In this document: positions 37,167 to 51,800 of the stretch, piece after piece
Numbering within the stretch: position 1 is the stretch's first letter
Layout: the number at the start of each line of letters is the position of its first letter
The notes under the pieces: model-generated
Database searches by the model: none
The model's input: only the letters and a program-made list of their open reading frames with translations
What the model was told of the DNA's origin: nothing
DNA from: Auanema rhodensis
Taxonomy: Eukaryota; Nematoda; Chromadorea; Rhabditida; Rhabditidae
Direction: 5' to 3'
Assembly: GCA_964057225.1 (NCBI GenBank)
Contig: OZ059897.1
Span: 11,966,001 to 12,030,000 of the forward strand
Length of the DNA stretch: 64,000 bases
Position numbers and translations under genes: made by a program

Positions 37167-38168
37167 ATCCATATAGTTATTATAATTTATTGCCTTATGT
37201 ATTTATGAAAATTAAAATTATAATAACCATAGAAAAGAACGGATTAATAGTCTGTCATAAGGACCATAATAAGAATTCTGTTCTTAGATAAACATATAAT
37301 CGCAATTGCTTTGTTTCATCATCAGGATTTCTATAATTATATGATTATATACTATATGGTAATGAGTTTACGGTATTTATATTTGAACAAGGTGTGAGAT
37401 TGTATTGGATATTGTCACGGGTTGCGTATTATTTGAATAGATATTGCATCATTGATGAGGTCAATCCAAGGGATCTATTTCCGCAAACAGTTTTTTTGAA
37501 TATGAACTGCTGACAGATTGATAAACAGTTACATCTGCTCACTTCTTTATTATTAATAAACATTATATTTTAATATAAAAATTTTCTTTTTTTTTTGTTT
37601 TGTTTAAAATATGTCATTGGTGTTCAATGTGATGAAACAAATAGATAAAATCTTCTTCTGTATATAAGCTTTTCTTACGTTAAAATAACTTTTTAGAAGA
37701 AAAAAAACATTTTTTATACTTAATAATCGAAAAATTTTAAACTACGAAGTATAAGAAATCCCGTCACAACAGCACATATGTCAGGAAATACGCATCTCAT
37801 ACATAGCACATATGATACTTCCGGCAAAATGATATGCTTTTCTCTATTTCAATAATTGAAACGATACTATATTCATATAAAATTATTGAGAAATCATGTG
37901 ATATTAAGACTAAAAATCAGAAAAATTATGATATTTAATAATATATAATTAAAATGAATACATACAGTAAATATTATGTATTTATTGATACAAATATAAA
38001 TAATAAGTTTTGACTGATATTTGAAAATATAAAATTTTTTATCAAAAGAAGAAATTTAAATGACTCGAAGCGGTAAAATACAAATAAACGAACGAATGAA
38101 TGTAATAAATAAGGCAAAAATATAATTAATAAGGTATTCACGATTGAATAAAAATAATTTTATAACTT
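37167..38168. other. Convergent intergenic gap
   Basis: AT-rich 3' flanks of the NMDA receptor and DM-domain genes. No gene or element recognised. Confidence 0.55.
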
Positions 38169-39844
38169 TTACTCAAGACTGGCATCAGGAGACATAGAAT
38201 TTGAGCTATTACTATCACTTGTTTTACTGGTGTCAAGCGGTGATGACAATTGAGGTACCATATTAGCCCAGGTAAACGGTAAAAAATTATTGGGGCGAGG
38301 CTAAAAAAAGCTTTTGCTATTAGTTTTTCAAAGTTTCATCTATGACTTACTTGTAATAGGGATTCCATTGAGAAAGCTGGTTTATGTAAATTTTTCATGA
38401 GCATAGAGTAATCCGGAGTTGAAACTTCATCCGTATTAAAAGGATACTGTAATACAAATTATAAAAATATATAAATATAAAAATAAAATTATAAGCTTCT
38501 GACCAAAAACTCACCCGAATATTTTGATTTCTGATTTTTCTAGCGCAAGCAAAATGCTCAATTGCTTGTAAAACATCACCATTACAACCTTAAATGATAT
38601 TAGAAATTAGTTTTTTCTCAGAAATCTTTTGAATAAAACCTTCTAATATTAAATCCAAAACACGCTTTTCTTGATCCTCAAATAATATTTCTAATAGTTC
38701 TATCGGTGACATACGTCCGGTTGATTTCATCTCCTTCGGACTTGTAGATTCTTTTGACTTTTTAGCTGGAGAGCATTCAGGCATAGGAGAAGGTGTTCGA
38801 GAAACTAGAATATAATGATAACTTTTTGAAAGAATTTCAAGTTATTTTATTCATTTGACTTATGTTTATGCTATTATATAGATAACATTTCATTTGTTAA
38901 CCAGATGTGGTATAAGATATTTCTTTTTTTCTGAAATCGTAAACAATCTTACTGTCTATATTATCTTCTTCATCAGCTGATGTATTCCAAACTGGACCCT
39001 GAGGCAATCTGTCTATTTGTTGACCAGAAACAACACTGAAATATTGAAAAGTATGAAAAATTGATGTATATTTATAGATACCGTAATCCTAATGCAATTG
39101 CATCTTCTGTAGCTTGTTTCCGTTTCAAAGCTACCTGAGCAGCCATTACACGTTGTCTTTCAGCAATTAAATTACATTTATCACATACGCATTCCCTTAA
39201 ATATATTATATAATTACTAAATTATTATGTAAATATAGTTTTCAAGTAGTTATCAAGTTATTCATGATTCATCAATAAACCCTACACGCTAACTAACAAT
39301 ATATAACAATCATATCTTATATTATGTTCGAAAAAGTTATCTTGACAATCTCCATATTTGTGCTTCTCATGCCTCTTTTAATCGGCTCATTTTCGAGTGT
39401 CACTACAATTGTCGTCTTTTCTTCTACTTTTCTATTTGTTAAAGGATTACGGTAAGGTGAGAAGAAGGTTTTTCTCTGCCTTTATTGGACAGTCTAGATT
39501 ACACTTGCTATTATCTGGCGCAATAATATCTCTCAATCTTACTCTATATATCTAATAACGTTATTTATACAAATATTAATAGAAAAGTTAAGTTAAACGA
39601 CAGCTTTCTTAATCCTACCACTAATAAGATCATGTTTTCTATATCAATTAAATAAATAACATATTTCATGATCTATACTAATATATTTTTTTTTATAAAA
39701 GTTTAAAACATACTTATACTTGCAATGTCTCTTGTGTCCCTTAAGCCAGGAAACAAGACCATGATTACGGCATCGAGCACATTTTGGTTTTCGTTCGCGC
39801 TCAACTCGCCCTCCAAAACTCATAGGAAACCCTCCTAGAAGCAT
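38169..39844 (-). CDS. DM-domain transcription factor with DMA domain (DMRT3/4/5, DMD-4 type)
   Basis: Seven exons, 262 aa: 39720-39844, 39082-39195, 38953-39035, 38640-38804, 38515-38588, 38351-38446, 38169-38300. The DM domain starts at about residue 19: [24 protein letters not shown], then [19 protein letters not shown], with all intertwined zinc Cys/His in place, followed by the helix [17 protein letters not shown]. After a Ser/Pro/Lys linker comes a DMA (CUE-like) segment, [20 protein letters not shown] joined to [15 protein letters not shown] plus DMA marks the DMRTA group; in C. elegans only dmd-4 is known to me with this pair, so orthology is likely but not proven. The role is a nuclear DNA-binding regulator of sexual or neuronal differentiation. 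Confidence 0.93.
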
Positions 39845-42059
39845 TTCTGAAAATTATATAAGTTTTAAAAGTTTAACAAGTTTATTAACTAGATTAATAT
39901 AAAGATATGTAAAGTATATTGAATTACTCAACTACAGATATAAATTGTTACGGTAACTTAATGAATATGAAATCAAACTTCAAGAGAGAACTTAAAAACA
40001 TTGTAATAATTCAAGAACAATGAGTATATCAAGCTAACACAATGAGGAATGATACGATATATCCATATTGTCTCAATCTAAATCTAAGTAGATACGTGAG
40101 CACAAAATGTGGGCGTGGACATGTCCTACGATTGCTCAAATCAGAGCTTAGTAGGCGGAGTTTGTACTATTCTGCAATGTTTATGGGATATGAGCAACGG
40201 AAGAAAACCGGAAATTAACTAGTGACCATATTGTAAGGAAGCTATCTGGTAGAAGAATATGTAAACTGAGATGAGTCAAGATTGGAGACTAATTATACAT
40301 CTGGATTCTGTGTATAAGTCGAAGCAGAAAATGAAAAAGAATATGAAAAGATAAGACACATATAATATATAAAAATATATATATATATTTGTGGAATATG
40401 ATATGGATAATATTACCAAGTTTTATGTTAGAAAGGAAATAAAACAAAATTTAAGTTAAATTTAAGACATACGAATGCAAAACTGTAAAAAACATCATTT
40501 TAAAGTTTCATTGGAAATAGTTAGCAAAGAATTTTGGAAGGAGATTAATTAACGGAATCCGAAGATTTAAAACAAGATTGAAGATGTACCAACTTAAAAC
40601 TTTCTTTTTTATATTTGTATCAGATTAATAAGGTTTTAAGGTAATCGCATAACACGAAATATAAGCTAAAGCTCAACTATTCTCGAATTTAACGATATAA
40701 ACACTGACGATAGTCGATCACTGAATATAAAAGAGGAAAAAAAGATAAGAGCCACGAATAAAATGTGAAATTCTCAAAATTCTATCAACTTTATCAAAAT
40801 TTTGAGGTTTGAGTTACCGTATGCTCGATACACACGCACATACTCTTGTTGTCTTTCCCATGATCGGTACAGCGAAAGAGAAAGAGGAAAGAGAAAACGA
40901 AAAAGAGAAAAGATTTCTCTTTCCAGCTTACAACGTCTCTATACCTATCTAGTTGCTTATTCCATCATATATATAACTAAGTCTCTAGACTTTACATAGT
41001 CTCTACAGCAGATACAAACAAATCAAGGTGTCCAAATAAGAATTCTCTTTTCGAAGCAAAAAGAAGTGCTCTCAAGAGATCACTCAACCTTATCACATTG
41101 TGTGCGAAGAATAGCAAAAGTTCAGAACTGTTACAGGCTGGCATAAATTATTTGATGTTTATATTTTCATCATATCATACAGCAAATTGGTTAAATATCA
41201 CGAAAAAAAAGAATATACTGAAGACCTTTTATTTACTCTCAGTGCAAAGATAGGTAACATCAAAGACCGAACATTTGTAGAAACGGATATGGAATATTAT
41301 ATAAGAAATTTCAAATGCATGTTAGTTAGTTATATTAGAAATAAGAATTTAAATACATATCACAAGCTTCATGAATTTTAGACTTTCTTTTAATTCTACC
41401 GTATACATATTTTTGAATGATAATAATATTCCAATACATTTTATTTATTAATATTATATGTTTAAATTGTTAAATTTTCAGCTCTATGTGTGTTCCATCT
41501 TTATTTTCTTAATATCGTTTAACTTTATAAATTTCAACACTTTTTTATTCAAATTCATTATACTTTATATTGAGATATACATATGTATTATTCCTTTTTG
41601 ACATGAAAACGGTAATATATAGTATTATGTATGTTTTCTCTGATTTCAATTGTGATAGAAATAAGGCAAAAAAATTTATTCCAGGTTCCCAAATGTTAGA
41701 GCGAATCAACTTCGTAGAATGTTATAAATATTAAAATAAAACTTTCGGCGTAAAAATCTACTCTGATCTACTGATAATAAATGGTTTGTTGATAAATTAT
41801 ACAAATACGTAATAAATAAAACCCAATTATAAACACACTAGAATTTAATAATAATGTTATCACATACATACTGAAGTTGAATGGAATAGTTCCTCAGTAT
41901 CGATCCTGAAAATAATGAACGTAGAATGGAAATAAAATACAAAACTGGAAACCATAGTGAAAACCCAAAAAAAAAAGCAAACAATGACAGGTGCTAAATA
42001 AATGAGAACACAAATCAAGCAAAACAAAAGCTACAACAATATGATAACCTTACTTAATT
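39845..42059. other. Intergenic region upstream of the DM-domain gene
   Basis: About 2.2 kb, mostly AT-rich, with a GC-richer patch at 40100-40200. It probably holds the cis-regulation of the DM gene. No exon recognised. Confidence 0.5.
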
Positions 42060-44230
42060 TCAAGACTTTGCCGGAGCACGCTAAAAGGGCAGAGGGGTTA
42101 AGATCAGGGATGGGAATATGCTTGTATAAAAATCAACTTACATTCATATATGAAGAGAATGAAGAAGACAAAGTGGAAAATTTTTCAGCTACTTTTGAAG
42201 CTCCAGCTTTTAGTGAATCTTTGATGTCAGACATTTCAGGAACCTAAAAACAAATTTCAGACAAGGTAAACTAGGTCTGTAATACCTGGCTTGAATATGA
42301 ATAGGATGATTGTGGTTGGCTTCCATTACCCCATAGATCAGCAGAGCCAATAGCACTTTGACCTTCAAACTTAGAAAGAGCAGATTTAGTTTCATACTAA
42401 ATATTAAAATTAAAAATAATAGTGCAACAATATTCTTACATCCATTTCATTATTTCCAAAATACATATCACTTGAAATAGCCTTAGCATTACCGAACTTT
42501 TTATGAACATCAACATCATTTGCAGCGGCAGATACTGGAGCTTTACTAGGTGCAGAATAACGAGATTTTCTAGAAGACAACGCGATTAACAGTTAAACAC
42601 AAAAATATCATACTGTGGAATATTTTGCTCCCAATTGTCAAAGAACTCATCTGTATGCGTTGGTGCAGTAGGCTTGAAATCATCCAACTTATCGAAGTTA
42701 TATTTGTCACTTGAAGTTTCTGATTTATTTAATCTAAATCTGCCATAATTATAACGAAATAAACAATGCCTACATACCCTTCATCTACTAATTCCCATTC
42801 ATCATCAGCTCTTGAAGAAGCTGGAGCAGCTCTAGATGATAAATCAGTCTGTTGAATTTTTCGAACTCCAGAAGCTACAGAATGAGCGGCACGTGGTCTT
42901 CCAATACCGGCCATGCCTAATCTATCAACGGCAGCAGCTTTTTGTGGATCAGATGATACTTTAGACTAAATTTGGAAAAAATAGAATAATTCAAAATCTA
43001 TTTATCTTACCTCAATAACTTTCTTCTGAGCGTCAATCTGTTGCATGGCTAACCTAGCACTAAGCTTGGCAACTTCAGGCTCTTTTTGCTCACCATCATA
43101 ATTTAAGTTAATAGGAACAGCTGCAGATTCTTGCTGAAATGAAATTTTGTAAAAAAAGGGTAAGCGGAACAAAATACCATTGATTTTGCTTTTTCATGTT
43201 CTTCAGCTCTTTGTTCCAAATCATCAAAGTTAATCTTAATTTTTTGAGCGCCAAGTCCTCCTTTTTTAGCACCTACCTAAACATTCATCAAATTTTTAGG
43301 AAAATTAGTTAAGCAAAACATACGGCTGGCTTTTTTATCGGTTTCTTCAAGATAACGGATACTGGAGCTACGTTGGATGGGGCTGTATCCAAATGCTCAA
43401 CCTTTGGACCTGAAGTTGAAAATTGGTCAAGAGAATGCCAACAAAACAATCGTTACCAGAAATATCATTATGCTTTTCAGCAGAAATAAATGCATCGCTA
43501 CTAAGAGAAGATGCACTCTGAGAAGTCGGCATTGAACCAAATTCTTGATCAAAGAAATCGTCCTAAACGTATGTATAAAAATGAAGTATGTTATCTAATA
43601 CAAACTTCTTTCTGTGTATCTTCAGCCATGGTTGTTGTCTCAATCATAAGCTGAGTACCATAACGACGTTGAGCATCAGCGCATAAGTTAGCTAGTTTAT
43701 CCTAAAAACAAGAAGGTTCAAAAGAGAGAAAAACAATCAATTCACCTTATAGAGCTGAGCTGCTCGGCTCTTATACTTTACTTGCGCATCAGTGCTGTTA
43801 CATCCGTGTTGTTTGAAGAATTGAACCTATAATTGAAAATTCAAACCCTTATGAAGAATATTACACTTACAGCGTTAGCGTTTCCTCCTACTTGCATAGC
43901 ACGCAACTGAAGCCAATTCCAGTTAGTATCAAGGTTAGTAGAACGAACAAAAGTTAAATGAACACCAAGATTTCTATGTGTTGCAGAGCAGTCAATGCAT
44001 AAAAAAACTCCTATAAAAAGAGAAAAAATAATATGAAAGCAGCATTGAAAGCTAATACCGTAGGTTACTGTGGCCCAAGTGGGATTTCTAGCATTACAAT
44101 CGAAACATAACTGAAATGTAAAGTATACAAATATAGCGATAAAAAGACTAACCTTATTAGCAGGCAAAGATCTCAATTTCCTCATGGCTGTCTGAAGATC
44201 AGCCTTAGAAGGCCCGCTATCATCACCCAT
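42060..44230 (-). CDS. ARFGAP2/3, COPI-associated Arf GTPase-activating protein
   Basis: Fifteen exons, 512 aa: 44153-44230, 44059-44110, 43871-44010, 43746-43826, 43701-43606 (96 nt), 43457-43562, 43324-43409, 43178-43276, 43011-43133, 42778-42965, 42614-42739, 42440-42569, 42286-42396, 42142-42243, 42060-42080. The N-terminal ArfGAP zinc finger is CFDC-x16-CIDC, with the arginine finger in [16 protein letters not shown] and [15 protein letters not shown]. The C-terminal part holds ARFGAP2/3 blocks: [20 protein letters not shown], the [15 protein letters not shown] repeat region, and [16 protein letters not shown] near the amphipathic C-terminal helices ([16 protein letters not shown]). It stimulates GTP hydrolysis on Arf1 at Golgi COPI coats. 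The last exon is only 21 nt and encodes RAPAKS plus stop. Confidence 0.95.
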
Positions 44231-45343
44231 TTCTATAACTTAATTTTTATAGTAAATAGCACTTTCTTACTTATTGCATAATTAAAACATTAATTCGAGA
44301 GTCCTAGAAAGGTGGGAGAGTTAAACTTATTCTATATTATATTTAAATACTAATAATTAACATAGGTATACATTAAACGCAAAAGGATAAATGCTGAGTG
44401 ACGTGTACGACAAGAGATTCCAGTGGAGCGTAGCCAATCGCTTTGGAGCGCGCTTGTCTTCGGGAATATATTAGTGTAAAATAATTATGAAGTACTTAAA
44501 GTTCTTATTTTTATTAATTATATCATTGTGAAAATTTATTTTATTTTTTTTGGACGGTAATCATAAATTTATATATAATAAAAAAAGAAAATAAATTGTC
44601 TCCGCTTATTTTTTCAAAAATAAAAAGAATGCAAGTAAAACACGAGTTCTGAATAGTCGTACATAATCGAAATTGATGTTTTCCTTCGATTATAGAATGT
44701 GCTATATTGTATAAAGGTTCAATTTATTCAAAATATTCTATTAAAATAGAAAAAATTAAAATTATGTTATAATAAAACGCGATTTTCTTCATTTGAGATT
44801 TACATGATATTTATTGAATCCTCTTTTAGTTTTCAGGTTTTCATTTCTTAAGGAAAAAGTTTATGTCAAACTGAAATATGAACCTTATAATGCTACATTT
44901 GATATACCTGAATATATTGTAAATATTCCCATGTTATAACATAATAAGAAACCAAAAATAAACATTTATTACCCTTTTTCGTATAATGGCGTATTATAAG
45001 CAATATAAATGAATAAGGAACAATTATATTAAAACATGTAGAAAGCAGCTTTTTTTTGAAATGGCAAATAATACGTGTCATAGTGATAAGTCACAACACT
45101 TCTTTTGAAGCACACCTCGTTTGGAAGTTTTGAAAATTTCTGATCAATTAAGGCAAATACGATTGTAGGAGCATGAGATTCATTTAATGAATATAGTCTA
45201 AATGTAGATTCAACGTCAGTGAAATAACATTTTTAAAGTTTGAATGAAAGTTCATGATGAAAAGAAAACTTCGAAAATGTAAAATGTTAATTGAAGTGCT
45301 TGCAGAAAGTTTCTGCTTGTCAAACGTTTCGAGGAGCATTGTT
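44231..45343. other. Intergenic gap including the ARFGAP promoter
   Basis: A GC-richer block at 44390-44462 with GCCAATCG (an inverted-CCAAT-type word) and TGACGTG lies 160-230 bp upstream of the ARFGAP start and is the likely core promoter. The rest is AT-rich. Confidence 0.4.
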
Positions 45344-48278
45344 TTAATAAAAATCTTCATAATCCATTGAATTATATTGAGATGTATCAAAATTATAATA
45401 ATTTGGCGGAAGTGAGTTAGTTTTTGTTAAAGGTTGTTGTTGTTGTTGTTGTTGCTGTTGTTGAGAGTTTTGCTGTTGAAGAACTTGTGGAGATTGAGAT
45501 TGTTGATGATGAGCTTGAGTATGATGTGGCAATTGGTTGAAAGAGTTTGATGGATTATGAATTTGATTCATAGGCAATTGACCAGGCATTGAAGTTACGG
45601 GATAATTTCCAGTAGGGTAACTGAAACTAAGTGATTTAACATCCTTCCTTTCATTTTCTTGAAAGCTTACCCATCAAAAGTGGTTACAGCAAATTTATGT
45701 TTGGTGCTTTCGATATAAAAAGTTGGACGCTCAGTGGATGGACTGACTGGCGGTTGTTGAACCATTTGACTATCCGCTTTATAGCAAGATGTATCCATGT
45801 TATGTGCAACAGACATAGCTTGCCTCATATCTACAATATTTTAAAAATAACAATAATATTAAAAATAATTCTTACCACTAAACATATCAGGAGTCAACGT
45901 TACATTATAATCCGGATCACAATCAGTCATTTGTTCTAAATTAGGCATTGATGAAGCTGAATTTAAGCTATTATCGAATTGATTTGGAGTAGCAGGAAGT
46001 GAATTGGATGAATAACTGAAAATAATGTTTTTTATTTTTTTTATGGTTCTGATAATTAAATTTACTTATATGGTAAGCTGCCCTGGTTTTCCGTATAAGA
46101 ATTACTACTACTACTAGGGTAACTAGCAAGAGATTCTATTGAAGACGATGAGGCAGAATGTGACATTCTAGGATCAGAATTACGTCTTACAGCATCAGGA
46201 ATATGTTCAAGCTTAAAATAGACTGTCTTACATACCATATAAGGGTATATTACCTCCTGTGGTCTAACTTGGACACTTTCCTCTTGCTGCAAAAGGCTTT
46301 TTAGCATTAAATCTTGCATTTGTTCAAAATTTGCAACAAACTGCAAATTTTCAAGAACCAATCGACCTAACATCTACAAAAATGATATCATTTTTTTATG
46401 ATGAAAGAGAATAACAAACCATGACATTCGGCACAAAAAGTAAAAGATTTCCAAACCGAGACGATGCAACTTCTTTTGGATGTGTTTCCCGAACAACATA
46501 ATAAAGAGTTTCTTGTATACGATCTCTCATATCAGCTATAGCTTCTGAAGCTTCAGTTGAGAGATTTTTTAAATCTAGAATAAAAATTAATTCTTTAAAA
46601 GAACCAACTAATAAAAACCTACTTGGATTTAAAATAATAATTGCTTTTAATAAAGCGGCTTCTTCTTCTTTCATATTCATTTTTCTTAATGGAATAATAA
46701 GGTCATCTAAAGCTCTTGGAGCAAGGTTGTTGGCGAAATGACTGAAAATAGCTTTTATTTCTTAAAAATAAAATAAAAAGTTGAAAACATACAATGGTTC
46801 CTGCCACTTTTGGCCACAATCTCGTGTTACATAACCATGAGAACAAAGATATATCAGATCTGTTTTCTTACAATTCCTAGCAGTTGATGCAGCAAAATTA
46901 AAAACCATCAAAGGTGCATAAGCATGACGAACCATAGTTAACTAAAATATCAAAAATATAAATATAAATAAGTAAATAAAGAAAAATATAAAATTATAGA
47001 AAAATCAAAAAAAACAATTAAACATCCTGATTAAAATAAAAAAAAAACTTGCCTTATCTTCAAGTCCTTGAATATCCATAACATCAAAAAGATGATCGAC
47101 CCAGTCTATGACTGCAATAAGAGTTCGATGAGCGATCGAAGGCAATTCCTGAGGATTGATTTCTCGATAGCCTTCATATCTCATCTATAAGTCAACTTAA
47201 GTAATGCAAAGTGATGTAAAGATATATGAATTACCTCATTTCTCTTACCATCAAGTATAGATGGATCTTCTAAAGCATGTCGAATAGAATCTATTGAGAG
47301 AGGATACACAACTTTTGAATCTGCTCCTCCATCACCACTTCCTACCTGTAGACTACAGTATACGTTAAAAGGAAAATTAATAGTTTAACTTTCATAAACA
47401 TTGTTTTATTTATGAAAAAAATTAGAAAAAAGGGTAATTTTAAAAATAGAAACTATATCTTACTATGAGATCAATGTTCATGAGTTGAAGTAAAGTTGTT
47501 CGCATATCAACAGGGAGTTTCCGCATCCATTCTGTATCTATTTCTGGTTCTTCTTCAGCATTAATTTTAGATCGACGTTGTCGACCCTGAAAATGCCTTC
47601 CTGTAGCATCCCTATCAGGTCGAACTGCTGAAAATATAAATATTCAGTTAAATAACTTAAAGTTGATGAAACTGAACCTTTAGGATCCATGCCCACTTCA
47701 ATGCATTTCTTGTATCTACAATATCGACAAGAATTCCTCTCATGTCGATCTACAACACAATTACCATTATAACGACATTGATATTCAGATGGACGTTTCA
47801 ACCTGCAAGAAAGAAAAAACGAAATGAGAACAATCCTTTGGAAAACTTCAAAACTCACGTTCTTCTGAAAAATCCTTTACAGCCGAAGCAAGTGACTACA
47901 CCATAATGAGTTTTAGCATTACCGTCTCCACAAACTCTGCATGTTTCCGAGCCTGAATATGGCTATTCATTAATAAAATTCAAATGAAATGAACTCAAAA
48001 TTTGAAACCAAAATTATAATTTATTATATTTGTAATACTATCAGTCATCATGATTGTAACAAAACTTATGATAGTATATAATTAGAAGAAAAGACAAGTT
48101 TCAAGTTCAATGACCTTTTATATAAACCTGTTATATCTTTTTAACTTATGGAATTTAGAATAAAAAATAAATTTTTTTTATTAATAAAATAGAAGAGGTT
48201 ATGCATCATACTTTGTGAAGATAATGAGTTCCTACGAAGTTGTTTTATTTCAGCGTTTGATTCTTCTGACACCGACAT
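45344..48278 (-). CDS. Nuclear hormone receptor (nematode HNF4-derived type) with Gln-rich tail
   Basis: Fourteen exons, 654 aa: 48212-48278, 47859-47952, 47678-47802, 47464-47627, 47235-47345, 47053-47184, 46793-46941, 46623-46741, 46420-46574, 46254-46373, 46066-46211, 45876-46015, 45671-45830, 45344-45626. The DNA-binding domain (about residues 25-95) has [18 protein letters not shown] and FGCKGFFRR, then [20 protein letters not shown] and [10 protein letters not shown], the extension typical of supplementary nematode receptors. The ligand-binding domain follows ([81 protein letters not shown]). The last 200 residues are Ser/Asn/Gln-rich, with a Q10 run at about 45430-45460. Intron 46942-47052 has a consensus GC donor (AAG|GCAAGT). 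The exact family member cannot be named from motifs alone. Confidence 0.93.
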
Positions 48279-51200
48279 GAAGGATCTTAAATAAATGAAA
48301 TAAATAAATAATATCTACATACAGACATATAGAATTGTCAAAAAATTAAAAAAATATAACAAAAGAAATACAAATATCAATTGATATCATATCATTTCAT
48401 AAAGATATATCTATTCCATCTAGTTAATGGATTATAAGACAGTTGATTGAGATATAGTCACATATACACACACACACACACATACGTATAGAAGACACAT
48501 ACACACAAATGACAGGTAGTAGCAATTCCTTGTCTAATCAAAAATGTAAATATGACAAAAAAATTTAATAAAAAGTAAGAAAATATAAATTCAAATTTAA
48601 AAAAATAAAGGAAATTGATATCAATAGATGATGTGTATTCGTCTTCATCATTGCATGTTAGTGGTAGTGCGGGTAGTAAAAGACTAAGAAAGAAATAACA
48701 TGTGATATGTTGTAGCATGTCAGACACACATACCCATAAACGACTTTTTTCTTCTTTTTTTTTCTTCCTCTTCTTCATCATTTTCTTCGTCTCTTTTTTT
48801 TCTGTTTCGTTGACTAATTTAAGTTGTTATATCACATTTGATAGATTTTTGGTTAAATTAAATATGATCAAAGTTTGATAATCCGTAAATATATAAGACT
48901 AAATTTTGATTTCCAATGAAATATAATAGCATTTCAATCATTTTTTACAAAAAAATATATATATTTAAAGTAGAAGAAAAAGAAGAACACGTGTGTTAGA
49001 TGAACATAGTCGGGAGCAAAATTTGAAAGCAAGTAGTAAGACAAACAAAATGAGATCAAGAAAAAAAGAAAATTGTGATCAAATATTAAAACTAATGAAA
49101 TATTTAAAAATAAGAAAAAAAAAGTTTAATATATTAAACTCAAGTTTAAATTCTGTTAGAAGCAAAAAGGAAGGGGGGGGGGTTGAGAAAAACTGGAATC
49201 ATCATCAATAATTTAAAAAAAAATGTTGCGATAAAATATTAAACTGGAAAACATCCAATCATTTGGTAATCGCTGTCTCAAAAAAAAATTCTTTAAAAAT
49301 AGAAAATGCTATATTCAATCATCTGATAAAATTGGTAGCAAACTGATATGTTATCAACTTCCAAAGAATTATTTTCCAGATTTCAGTTTAACATGTTAAG
49401 GAAAAGTATGGCGAACTTCAAGAACTTGAAGAAAACAAAAAAAAAATAGAAAAACAGTTAAAAATGATGAAAAACGGCAAAATTGGAATATCATAGAGTT
49501 ATTCAAAGGATTGAATAGGTCCTTACGAAATATGAGATAAGCAAAACTAATGACAGTTGGCCACTCGATGACACCTAAGCTTTTTCTTCTTTCAAAACGA
49601 TAAAAAAAGAAATATATCATACTAATGTTCGGTGCTTATAAGAGTATAACAAACTGTAATTGATTAGTAAAATGGAAAAGAAGAAATAATTGTAAGAAAT
49701 TCCTCAATTGTTTTGATAAGAAGACTGATAAGGTGAAAAGTTGAACCAATTGAACGATCATAATGATTTAAAGTAATTAGTTGATGTAAATGAATTGAAA
49801 TTACTATAAATATTTTTTTTTGGTGATTGAGCAAATGACACAAAGTGCAGGATGTGAGTGCTGAAAAGAGAAAGAACATAGAGTATATCTATTGATTGAT
49901 TAGTGTGATCAAGAGAACAGCTTATACTGATAAGATTCATCATCAGATCTTCAAAAGAACTGAAAAATTTGAAAAATTTGAACAAAGCTAGTGCACAGGA
50001 TATACGAAACTAATCTGATCTTCATCTCAACTTAACTCAATACAAATCAAAAAACTAATAAATAAAGGAGGAGCTATGTGTGTGGGAAAGATGAGATACA
50101 ATACATCCTTATATGGTTGTTGCTGAATCAATGATTTATTAGTCAGTCTTTTATGATGGTACACGTGAAAGCGAACATGCTGTTCACGGACAACTTCGTT
50201 TGACACCGTCGACGAATATACTACGAAGAATACGATGATGACGCTAATGATGATGACCGGCTTTGTGAAAATTGAATAAATGCTATTTGTATAATAGAAT
50301 AGTTATGATAAAACATATATATATATATATATACTTATATATATACTTATATACACTTCTATATAGAATTTTAATAAAATAATGTTTAAAAAATAAAAAT
50401 ATTTTCTTGTATCCGGTTATGACGTCTTTCTTAAAATGTTTGAACACTGATTGCATTAGATAGATTGTTATAACACGAATAATATCAAAATTGACAACAT
50501 ATAATGATAAAAATCAAAATTAAACATATAAATTTTATTGAATAATTCTGTTAAAATTTTACAAACGAACAAAAAAAAAGAAATAATTACATAGATCATA
50601 CATTTATTGGATGAGATATTATAGATTGGACCAGTTGTTGATTATATGATAACGGAATCAACGTTTCTTATCGACACTTTTCGACAAGAAATAGGTAAAA
50701 ACGAAGAAAAAGTGACGTGAAATTACAAGAAGGTCAGGCATTTCGAGGCAATTCAACTGTCTGTTTGTTAAATTTTCTTATATTTGCAGGAAAGATTGAC
50801 TTATTCTATGTGATTTAATTCAAAACTGAAACAAAACGACGGGAAGTTTGATGATTGAACGCAAGCAGAACTTCTTATACATATAAGAAATGAATATTGT
50901 TTTCATTTATTTATAACAATATTCTTATAATATTATATATAAATATATATATTAATTTATAATTATATTAATATATTTATTATAAAATGAAATAAGTTTA
51001 TGAAAAGCAAGATAGCTTTTTAGTTATCAGCTCTTTTTGATTTAAAATTGTATTTTCATTCGCTACACACAGTACATGTCATTCGCTCAATTCAGCTCCT
51101 AGAAGTACATCTTAATCAGTAACAATCTATAAACATATATATATAAAATATTATTTATTCATTATATATATATATATATATAGTTATGTATAATATAGTT

Positions 51201-51800
51201 TATAATAAAATATATAAATCAATTTTATTATATGGATTATAATTATTTCATATACAGTACAGTACAATATAGGTGTACTAACATAAGTAACATGTAGTAA
51301 CGTAACAATAAAGTTATTCCTTTGCAATATCTGTTATCAACTTTTATCCATCAAACCAGCCGAATATACATATGTTTGTAGAATACTTTTTGAAAACATC
51401 AATATTTCTAAACATGTTCTGTGTTCCGGACATCCCCTTAATTTATAAATACTATACATCCTTATAGTTAAATAGAAGAAAATTTATACAAATAACTAAT
51501 ATAAATTAAATTTTGATGTTTACACATGTATATACACAATATTCTAATACTTAGATTTAGATATATATCTAAGTATTAGATATTTAAAATCCAAAATATC
51601 TATAAAAACATTCGATTTTCTGTAGAAAGTAGTTGCAGATACATATAGTAGACTAGTGGATACCCATATACATAAATTATATTTTAATTAATATATTTAT
51701 TAATATATTGATTGATTTATAATATTTATTATACATATGCATGTGTTTATAAAGAAAAATGTACCAAATAATAACTAATTATTGAATTGTACATAGACAT
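48279..51800. other. Intergenic region upstream of the nuclear receptor
   Basis: About 3.5 kb of AT-rich sequence with a CA-type microsatellite (48466-48482), poly-purine stretches (48730-48800), a G8 run (49172-49181) and TA tracts (50316-50345, 51160-51182). It contains only low-complexity open frames. An upstream alternative first exon of the receptor could lie here but none is supported. Confidence 0.5.

Noticed and set aside
48458-49985. Several open frames upstream of the nuclear receptor
   Set aside because: All are AT-rich or homopolymer-driven, with no consistent splice sites or domains.
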